From positions 650,001 through 714,000 of the forward strand of contig NW_027248279.1 of assembly GCF_041260155.1 (NCBI RefSeq): DNA of 64,000 nt, given 5' to 3'. This document shows positions 34,458 through 45,700 of the stretch, in pieces (the first letter of the stretch is position 1; each line of letters begins with the position of its first letter). Position numbers and translations under genes: made by a program. This DNA comes from Ptychodera flava (Eukaryota; Hemichordata; Enteropneusta; Ptychoderidae). Under the pieces are notes generated by a model that made no database searches, was not told the DNA's origin, and saw nothing but the letters and a program-made list of their open reading frames with translations.

Positions 34458-34624
34458 ACGTGAGAAAAATAATCCCACACCCAATGGGTTGGGATGGAAT
34501 GTCTCACACTTGTTGGGGAATTCTGTCTCACACTCGCCTTCGGCTCGTGTGAGACAGAATTCCCCAACTCGTATGAGACATTCCATCCCAACCATTGGGG
34601 TGTGGGATTCTATTAATCTCACGT
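34458..34624. repeat. 167-bp foldback element
   Basis: The whole segment is a long inverted repeat. It begins ACGTGAGA and ends TCTCACGT, with about 75-base arms that match at roughly 90% (including GGGATGGAATGTCTCA and GGGGAATTCTGTCTCACAC) around a short loop CGCCTTCGGCTCG. It is probably a MITE/foldback transposon; no clear target duplication is seen. Confidence 0.85.
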
Positions 34625-37290
34625 ATTGGGTTTAGGAACTGATCTGTGTAAAAAATTCAGTGCAGTGATTTTTCGAATACGTACTCGTGTCATACATGTT
34701 ATGCCTGTATCGCCATTCTTTTGTTGTTTAGACGGTGCAAATATGAACCCGTATTTTAACATGTTAAAATACGAATTATATTTTCACTGTAACCGATCTA
34801 CTTACAGCTACGCGTGACCTTCACTAGTATGTTCATATACATGTAAAACAGCTGAGCGAATAAGACTTGTGACACTCCGAAACGTCATTGTGCTTATGGT
34901 CAACATTTCTGATTTGTAACTGTCAGTGAGTTTCACATGGCATGATCGAGTCCGGTGCGGGTTTAAGATATACTGTAAGATATTAGGTTAGGTCGAACTT
35001 TCGTTTCAGTTGTTAAAAAAAATTAGTTTTTAAGCACGTACTTAAATATTCGTACAGCAACAAAATCACGAACTAGTCAAAATGCTACAGCTTAAAGTGT
35101 ACTCACTTCACGTTTTCTTAATCCGCTCAAATTCCTTTCTAAGATGGCAAATGCAGCATATTTGATGTCTGAGGACATGTTTATAATTCTTGAAGATAAA
35201 CTGATTTGTACGGCTATTAAATCCATTGTGCATTCATGAATCTCGCAAAGCTGCTTGCTCTAACTCTATGTTCGCAGCTGCTCATACTCGATCGAGTTTG
35301 AAATCGAACGCTGGCGCGGAGCAATTATTTTGATCCGATTTTGGTGGGCCTCATACCTTTCGGCAAAGGATGAAATTCTTGTTTCAAATCGCGAAAACAC
35401 ACTCATGTATACTCTAGCTTATGTTCTACTTCCACCGCCATTTTAAGCCCACGATAAATCTGCTTTAAATTTTGAAAACCTGTGTCGACATCCTAATATT
35501 TAAATTGTTCGCTTTAAAAGTGTAAACCCTCCCTTAAAGTGCAATGGCCAAACAGCGGACAAATATCAAAAAGCGATGCGGTTGTAGTCACTCCTTAGCA
35601 ACCACCTTTTTATGAGCACAGCGAGGAGCAAGCAAGGTCGATTTTAGTTGATTTCGTCTCTGATTTCAGAATGTCTTTAGGAAAACAGTCATAACTACAG
35701 CATGCATGTTTGATAAAGGGGTAATTACATGAAGTTTGGGCGATACCGTGACGTATTCGAGTGACGTGTCCGTATTTTGACGTGTTGCGCAGCAATGAGT
35801 AAAATGTGGACTTATCAACGAAGATATTATTGATGTGAATAGTGATACGCAGTAGGAGGGACACTACTATTTGCACAAGGAAATTTTTAGGGTCATTTTT
35901 GAATGGTCACTTTTTCGCGCACCGTTATTTTGAATAGCACCGCCCAGCCGTAATTTATATTCAGTCCTCACTATGATAAACTAGGCCGCTCCATGTAGTA
36001 TTCGAAAACACACACATTGAAGGTCACCACATCATGCATATAGAAACCTTAACGATGATTTGTTGATGTAGATGAAACGACAAAGTTAATTTGTGTGGAG
36101 ATCCGTCTCACCCTTGCTTAATGTGCAGAAAGTGAACCATGGACTGTAAAAATCTGTCGTATACGGGTCATGCCGTGTGAATTGCTAGGTTGAAGCCAAG
36201 GAATTAAGTGATCCATACAAGCCGCACTTCAAAATGATCGATATAAGTCCGTGCAGCAATTTGATTTGTGTCCGTCTTGCTGTACCAAAAAATAACTCGT
36301 TTGTTAAGTTTATACTTGTAACGTAACAATTATCATTTATATGAATTATTTTTGATAATGCCCCGCAAGGAAACGTACCTTGTCATCAGCTTGTAAGATG
36401 ACATGTACTGGAAAAGTTTATCATCTTCGGTACAAAGACGACAGATTCGCCTTTTATTCTTTCGTCGTTCCTCCTCGTACAATAAGTGTCTATGTTAGGA
36501 ATCTTTGCTGTGCGTGTCAATCAAAAAAAACGAGGACTGTATTTTTTCCAAAAGTGGACATTTATAGGAACATTTCGTGAAAACTCTTGTGCAGTCTAGT
36601 ACGGTTGTGCGTTAATGGGGTTCACTTTGACTTTCAAGTATTGGTGAATTTCAAATAGTCAGTTTTTAATTCCACATATTGCGCGATGACTCCAGGAGAG
36701 GTTGAGATAAATGTTTCTTTCAAGAAAGCTTCAGCCTAATTTAGTCTACAGCTATATGAGAGACGCTCACAATATTATGACGTAGGAGAGTACTCCGCTA
36801 TTGAAAGTGCAGTAGCCACTGCAATGGTACTGCGTTTGTACCGTATACGTAGGTTGAATCACAAGAGTCATCGTGACATCAGTATTTTGTGGGTCTTTAA
36901 TTTTTAATTTTGACAGAAACTTAATTTATAACTACGGCATATTCCTCAAAAAACTGTATGAGCATAATTTTAGGAAGCGACTCGCAACTTGTCGAGGTGC
37001 ATCATTTGGTTCCCGAAAGCTTAGCAATGAAACTCAGCTTCGACGTTGGACTGTAGGTCACACCCGGCTGAAATAATCAGACGGAAACGCCAAAATTTGT
37101 TTAACGGAGATTCCGAGGAATAACATGTGCTTTTTAAAATCGTATACATGTACCTTCATGGTCAGTGACTAGAGATCGATCGGTTACCTGGACGATCTTG
37201 TCTGACAATAAAACTCTTTCAAAAGTTTTAATGTTCAATGTTCAAAGAAAAAAATGACACGACCGTGTCTTCGCTAGTCGAAGACGTTAC
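34625..37290. other. Spacer upstream of gene B, nothing recognised
   Basis: AT-rich with short, unsupported open frames on both strands and no domain recognised. Regulatory sequence of gene B may lie in its last few hundred bases, but I see no TATA box or other firm element. Confidence 0.4.
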
Positions 37291-37523
37291 GTGAAGCAGT
37301 GTTTTTCATTGCTTTTTCTGTTGAGGAAAATGTCAGCGAATAATGCTAAGTCATTCTGTCACAACGATACCTTGTGCAAGTTTATCGTTTGTTTGCTTGT
37401 TCTTGGTGGTCAAATTGGTTCATTATGTCAAGCCATATTAGAGGCAAAGCATCTGTCGAACAACACACACATACAACATAATATTTCTGAAGGCTTAAAC
37501 GTAAAAGCTAAAGAAACAACATG

Positions 37524-37623
<100 letters not shown>

Positions 37624-37877
37624 AAACTTTAATATATAAGATTGGCGCCCCCTATGCCGTATGACGGAAGTTGGCATACCGATGACCTCTTTACTAAACC
37701 GACACAGTGTCGATGAATTAGGTGGTCATCTAGTCTGTTTTCCGTAGCATTCCCCTAGATGATTTTGCTGAAACTACATAAGTGGTTATCTAGGAACGCT
37801 TGACGCCTTCTGATTGTATAGACCGTTGCCAGCCTGGGTGAAGTCTGTCTTAGGAAACAAAACAGGAAATAACAAAA

Positions 37878-37926
37878 ATGGCTTGGAAACTTGTCGCATT
37901 GCTTTGCGTATACCTATTTTCTGTAG
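37878..37926 (+). CDS. Gene B signal-peptide exon
   Basis: It starts with ATG after AACAAAA (A at -3) and encodes [16 protein letters not shown], a short basic start and hydrophobic core. It ends in phase 1 at a consensus donor GTAAGT and joins 38,019 as Gly-Leu-Cys-Gln. This start was preferred to ATGs further upstream because it gives a signal peptide feeding directly into the first Ig exon. Confidence 0.82.
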
Positions 37927-40912
37927 GTAAGTGTATACCTTCCTGTTTTGATTACTTGATTGGAAAATTATGCATATCACGACAAAAATCGTACTTTTCT
38001 AAATTTTCTCGCTCGCAGGTTTATGTCAGATGTGCGAAGTAATGGTAGACTACCCTGTAATAGTTGGCTATATAGGGTATACATCAACATTGTACTGTTC
38101 GTATACACATTGCCCTAGTTTTCGTCACCTGCAGTGGTCTAAAGATGGGGAACTATTTCTCGTAAAATTTGATGATGACCGCACTATCACCTTGGACCCG
38201 TTTGAAGAGCGGTTTTCCTTGGTTGGAGAGGCAGATCTACAAATAGAAAATATAACGATCGAAGACAAAGCTATTTACGAATGTGAAGTCTTCTCGCATG
38301 ATGGTGGCGATATTAAATCTGTAGAACTTAATGTCGAAGGTGTGTTTACAATAATGGCATTTCCTGTATGATTGATGTTCTAAAATGATCTCTTAAATAC
38401 GTTATATTAGTCTTTTTCTCGATTCGTCTCCTCCTTATCAGTTGAAGCTCCTTTCAACTTACGTAGATAATCTAACGATGTGTTTGAAGAGCAAGAGTTG
38501 GCGTTCCCCTCTCTGTTTTTAAACGCCATATGAACGCCGGCGCCGATATTGCTCATTGTTATATGTACTTTGTTCACGATTTCATTCTCAGATCTTTTCC
38601 AATCTTTCTCTATGCTTATGCTTTCAGAAGCTACTCCGCGCCTACCCCCAATCACTTCATCACACTCTGTGTGCATATGTATCCTTTCTTTAGAATGAGA
38701 CATCTGTAAATAAAGGAATGCCAAAAGTTTTCTTCTAAAAGGAAAGCGTCGTTACATTAATATCGATAACTTATGAATATGTGTTGATGTCTTTTACATA
38801 GAAATAATTCCACCCACTGTAACCGATATTTCCATTGATGAATTACCGATTATTGAGGGTCAAGACGTGACTATAACTTGCATAGCAGGTGGAACCAATA
38901 TTGTATTCAATTGGACACGTGAAGACTCATTGATCAATAAATCACAATGGTACAGGTTAGAGGAAGATATAAGTCGATTTATTATAATCGACGTACACAG
39001 ATCCGACTCAGGAATTGTAACATGTATAGCAAGTAACATTGCAGGGACTGCAACGATGACAGTTGTGTTAGATGTCTATTGTAAGTAACTTCTTATTTTG
39101 CCTCTGTGAATGAAATATTATGTGTGTTTTGTTATCCATTACAGGAAAAAATGAAAACTAATCGTAAAAGGTGTAATCCCATTAGTGAGAAACTTTTTCC
39201 TATATTTGCAAATGGGTATCTTTAACTGCATTTTCTTTAAAGTGGCATGTTATTGCTGTTGTTTGACGCTTGAAAAATACATATGGTCTTAACAAATTAC
39301 TGATTCGATTTAATATTTTTCATTCCAGTCATACTTAAATTTTATGATAAACGATATTAATTTGCATGTTCGTTCGGCGGCTCTTCGTCGAAAGCTTTCC
39401 GTATAATCTTCCGACGATACATTTTACCCAAGATTTTTGTTCAAATCAAGAAGGGGCAAGATCTACTGTTAACATTTAAGTCAGAATCGTGGCTTTGCAA
39501 TGAAACCATAGTTATGTCTTCATATAATACTCATGAAAGCTCGTGCACATTTCTTGTTGGAGCAATATTTTTACAAAAAGCGTATTTGTAAACACCACGA
39601 TTATTTTTTTATTATCGTCCACCTTTCAAAATATCCCTTGAGATAATTTTATATCATGAATGGCTAATTGCGACACAAACAAAAACAACATATATTGTGA
39701 AGAAATACAACTATGATTCTCTTAATGGACTTATCATAACTAATTCGTGTTTGCAACAGGCCAAGGCAAAGTAAAGCATGTTATTTTTGTACGGAACCTA
39801 CAATACCTATTACACAGATAAAAATTAGCTGGTAATTTACTACGTTTTAGACCATGCACGATGCAGATTGATAATAAGTTTATCAATGATTTATCAACAT
39901 TATAATTAATTATTGATAACTTTCCCTTGATACCTTGCAGACAGACCTGACCAACCAAACTGCAGTTATTTCAATCCTAAAACCCCTTATGAAGGGGACA
40001 ACGTCACCATAGTGTGTGGATCTGCAGATGGCAATCCTCATGCTACCCTTCGTTGGTTTAACTCAAAGAGCGATGTTTTAAGAGAAACAACACCTCCATA
40101 TACAGGCGGTACAGCCGTTAACGAGTATTCGTGGACGGTTTCAAGAAGTGGTAACGGAGAAACGTTTCGCTGTGAAGCCACCAACGTAGTCCAAGGAGAT
40201 CCACTTTATTGTTCAACCGACAATTTTCAGGTTTACTGTGAGTTTTGTGTTGGCACATGCCAGTTTTATTATGTGACCAATGTCCATAAGTGTTTCTTTA
40301 CCTTTTTCTGTGTATGACTTAGCTATAAACGTATCGCATTTTATGAGAGTCATGAATCATTCGAGCTCATGATGTGTCGAAAAAGCTGGCCAATAGTGTG
40401 AAAGGTCACAGGACAACGATACACCTTTTAATATTAGTGATCGACAAACGACTCTGCTTAACATGAACGCAAGATAATTACAAATAAGTTGACCGGGAAT
40501 AATTTGTCACGTGAGTTACTTCTAAACGCTAAAATAGAATAAATCGTCCTACCATAAATCTTTCCAGTTAAACCTAGGAATATTACACTGATCGGCAATG
40601 ATGGCCCAATGATAAGTGGGGATCGAATGGTTCTAACATGTGAAACCGCAAGCAGCAATCCAGCTTCAAAAATAACGTGGTTCAGAAATAATACGGAAAT
40701 CGGAAGCAATGATCCCGAAAGAACAGGAGACGAGACGATCAACTACAGTAGCTTTCATGGATTTGCGACTTTGCAAAATCTTACAGTCGATCTCTCACCA
40801 GAGTACAATCACATGCGTTACCATTGTGGAACATCTTTGGGGAGTGACGAAATATCAGCGAATTCAACGATTGAAGTCATAAATGTGTATTGTAAGTCAG
40901 TCTATCTGTTTG

Positions 40913-40950
<38 letters not shown>

Positions 40951-42750
40951 GATCTATCGATCTATCTATCTATCTATCCGTATATCTATCCATCTCGTGT
41001 AGTGCTAACCCTCATATCTACCCTCCTATCTACCCATTTTTCTATCTATGCCTTATCAAATGTATTCATAAATGAAAGGATGCAAAACACTGTTTCTATT
41101 ATTGTTTTCAAGTTCCACCGCAACATCCCAAACCATGCCGCACAGGTATCACAGGATATTCAGATTACTATACGGAGGGTGACGTTCTTGAACTAAGCTG
41201 TATTTCATGCAGTGCCAACCCTGCTGTAGACATTGAATGGTTTCGAAACGGTGTTCGTATGGCATCAGGCATCGGTGAAATTCAGATAACTGCGGGACAT
41301 AATAATGGTTACATATCAACGCTACATGCAAAAGAAAATATAACACCTGCCAACCATGAAACTGAATATCGCTGTGTAGCATCAAGTAAAGAGAATTTCC
41401 CAGATGAAGATTATCCATCCGAAATTTTAAAATTAAATGTTTATTGTAAGCACTAATTTTCGTATATAACCTAAGAAACAATCAATTCTATTTTGATTAT
41501 ATTGATTTTTTGTATATTTTATCTATTTTCATAGACATTTGTGAAAACAAATCCGTATCTACTAAGACACGCCTAGGCATGGATGCTTGTATGTATGTAT
41601 GTATGTATGTATGTATGTATGTATGTATGTATGTATGTATGTATGTATGTATGTATGTATGTATGTATGTATGTATGTATGTATGTATGTATGTATGTAT
41701 GTATGTATGTATGTATGTATGTATGTATGTATGTATGTATGTATGTATGTATGTATGTATGTATGTATGTATGTATGTATGTATGTATGTATGTATGTAT
41801 GTATGTATGTATGTATGTATGTATGTATGTATGTATGCATAAATGCAAGTATACTTGAAAGCATGCATGCATAATATATTTACATTTTCATTTTTTAGTT
41901 CCACCAGACCAACCTAAACCATGCAATACAAGTATCACCGGTTATTCAGGTTACGTTGTGGAGGGTGAACTTCTTGAACTTAGCTGTATGTCGTGCAGTG
42001 CAAATCCAGTCGCCGATATTGTGTGGTTCAGAGATGACCTGCTTTTGACATCAGGCATCAGTGAAAGAGAGGTTACAGGGGGACATTATAATGGCCACAT
42101 ATCGACCGTAAGGCTCAGAGAAAATGTTATCTCTACTGACCATGGAACTGAATTCAGATGTGTCGTATCGAGTAAAACCTACTTTCCAGATGAAGATTAT
42201 CCCTCACAAGTTTTGAAGTTGAATGTTTATTGTAAGTAACTCTTTCCATGTGTGACATGATACAATAACATTAATTCTTTGTATATTTCATCTTTTGATA
42301 TGGCTTGCTACTTCGTCGTGGTCAAATTTTATATTAAAAGCCTCTGACATCTCTATAGCTTCATCATTTTTAATCGAACAAAAGAAGCAAGAAAAGAACC
42401 TGTTATGAAACGTACCGTGCCAATATTGTCGTTTCATTACAGATACGCCTCATTCTGCAACCTATGGTAACGCTATTTCTACCACCGTAAATGCTGGGGA
42501 GACCGCTGTTCTTACTTGTAACGTCAGCAGCAACCCGCGTGCCAATATCACATGGATTGACAATGCAGACAATGTTATCACCAATGATAATAAAAACCAT
42601 TATGTATATGAAGTATGGTTTGGTACCTTAAGTCACAGCTATCTGACAATTTATAATATCAACAAGGACGCAAGTGGCCGGTACATCTGCAAAGCCAGTA
42701 ACAAAGTAGGAATAAAAGAAATTGAAATACATCTAGATGTGGTCGGTAAG

Positions 42751-42798
<48 letters not shown>

Positions 42799-45700
42799 CG
42801 ACGACGACTATGTTAATGATGATGACACATCAAGAAAACTATAGGCAGATTTCAGTACATGCCTGTAACAGGGTCTGACTAGCACCTGTAACAGTCACTA
42901 AAGAATAACCTTTGTTATAGGACTTGTAAAATTGGTCAATTATCGTGGGTGTGTGAACAGGTCTATATCAGGCCTGATATTAAAGGGAAATATACAGTAA
43001 TGTATCTGAATGTGTCCAGTGTTGCGACCACATGACTGAAATACTGGTGTACAGCAGTAGTGTGTTAGTGTTAAATCAAATTTCAGTGATTTATATTTTC
43101 AGAAAAGCAGGCCAATTTTGATGGCAGAATTAAATACATGCATATTTGCGTGCAAATTAAAACTATTGACCCCGCTACAAGTCTGCATTTACATTGCTGT
43201 ATACAGTCCTTTACATACAGTGACGGGACAGGAAGAAATTTCAGGCCCTGTCACATCACTGCGTCTACAGCACTGTATATAGCCATGTGATTACAGCGCT
43301 CGCCACAGACTTGTACTGTAGACCCTGTAGTAGCAATGGGACTTCTTTGTTGACACAAACCTGTACCGCAGGTTGTGTCAGGGTGTGTGAAGGGCCTGTA
43401 AAATGGCATTTTTGTTTACTGTAGAAGACAATGGATACTATTATTATTGTTATAATGCTTGTTCTTGGTGTTATTTCTGCTGCTACTGCTCTTGTGAATT
43501 TGTCAATGGTATTTTTCACCGTTAAGTTGCTGTATGTTCAAATTGTAGGAAAAGTGACATTATAACAGTTCTTCACTTGTATCTTCCACGATAATTACAT
43601 AATGATTCTTTGTCCTCTAGGAAAAACAAATTTGATTCTTCCTATCTCGGCAGCAGTGTCTTCCGCTCTGCTTTTAATATTATTTGTGTTGGCGATCGTG
43701 TGTGTCCGTAAAAAGCTAAGAGGTCATGTGACAACAAAAGGTGAGCGATTCTTGTATATATTTAACGATGAACTAATAATCACGCAGTGACACTTTTTCT
43801 TCAATGTGAATGTTGATTTTGAGGTTACGGCCAACAAAAGCTAGTGAACACACAATTGACAACTAACATTAGAGGCAAGCTTAGCCTCTAAAACGATGGG
43901 CGATTATTAGAGGTTGGTTGAGTAGAAAATTATTTAGTAACTATACTATCCTCGATGAAATTGTGTTTCACTTGTATCAGAATTATTTACCCATTTAGTA
44001 ATTTTATCAGTTGTTAGTTTACTACAACAAAACCAACGTTAAACACGGTGCTATACAAATTAACATTATATGTCTTTGTGTTTCTCTTTTTATGTTTCTG
44101 TCTTCAAGACAAAGACGATAGAGAAGGGTAATGTATATTTACCATTTTGATACACCTCACATTCGCATGAACCATGCAGGTAGCAATGAGACTCAGAATA
44201 ATTGTACAAATCTAAAAGAAGAAGTTGTTGAATATGCGTTTGTGAAAGTCTCTTGTTTACGGACTCTAATGCATTCTAAATGCTAAGTTAAAAAAGACTT
44301 AAACATCTAAAACATAATAAGATCTACATTATGACAAAGGTTTTCGGATTTTGTTCTAGGGTAGTTTCTAAGATTAAACCCTTTAAGTGTGAGGTCATAT
44401 TTCAAGATCTTGTTATTTCAACTACTAGTGCGAAGGTGGAAAATGTCAAAAGACCATTTATTTGTCTCATCTTTGGCATTCTTTTGTCACTGCGACACCA
44501 GTTTTATTCTTTTACACCTGTTGCGGTAAACTGTGGTTTATATGGCCCAATGACTTTCCGTATTTGCACAGTTAACGTAGTTTTATACTGGCTACTTATT
44601 TACTAAGCTTGACATATGATCGGAGCACTTACCCACTGTAATTTTTCTTTACATTCGTAGATGATTGATGCTATAAATATAATGCAATGCATAAAAAGCC
44701 ATTCAAGTTTTATGTTTTTCATTGCGACAATTTACTACCAAGCAATGTGTGTCAGCCATTTTATTGCAAGTTCTCTTTCATTCGAATATAGAAACGACTA
44801 CGCAGAACTGTCATTCAGGTCAGCAAATGTCAATACACCTGACAGCGGACAGTATATGTCCCTGGTACACCGTAACAACCAAAGTGAGTGATAAAAAGTG
44901 ATTTGATCATTTTAATAATGCCCCTTGATGTAAAAAACATAACATTGATTTGTCATATGAAAAGTGAATTAACAATATTCATCAGGGAAATCAAAGCGTA
45001 AAATATTTATATTCGTGTAATTGCCTAGAATTTACTTAAGGAAAGTGAGGTTGTGCTAGCATGTTACTGTTATAACTAACACTGTGATTTATCAATTCAG
45101 ATGGAAGACGAAGCTTATGATTGAAACATTATAACACATTAGCAAATTGGGTCACACGATGTCGCACCATAAATATAACTTTTGAAGTAATTATAAAAAG
45201 GACAGAAGCATACTTACCGCTTCAAGCTATGTTATCTGAGAAAATACAATTATACTACTGTATGGTGACTTTACTAGAGCAATTAATCTTCTTCTGTTAT
45301 TGCATTCAATGTTCAAAGGCGAACCCATCGATGGACAGATGAATCTTGCAATGGAAGTAAGCATTTTACAAAAAACTTAAGATTTATTCTAACTTTAAGT
45401 CAATATGTAATTGATTTGTCAATTATAATACACTGCCCTGTAGAATCCTGTGTTGTTTTTAAAAAGATGGCACACAATAGGAATAAAAAGTGGTTTGCAG
45501 TTAGAAATTTTGGAAGCATGTCGTCAAACTAGTGCCGAACATGCATAACTTTTTGTATTTACATTTTGCGGTATGAATTTTAATCGTCGCCAAGAAATAA
45601 TTCGCCTTTCTGCATTTCAATTTGTGTAACTGTAGCATTTAGACGAACAGATGGGTCATGGCGGGACAAGCAGCGAGGTATCAAGCGAATCGATAACTTT

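Noticed and set aside
34068-34622. 184-codon minus-strand frame near the foldback
   Set aside because: It crosses the whole foldback and has no domain; most likely chance.
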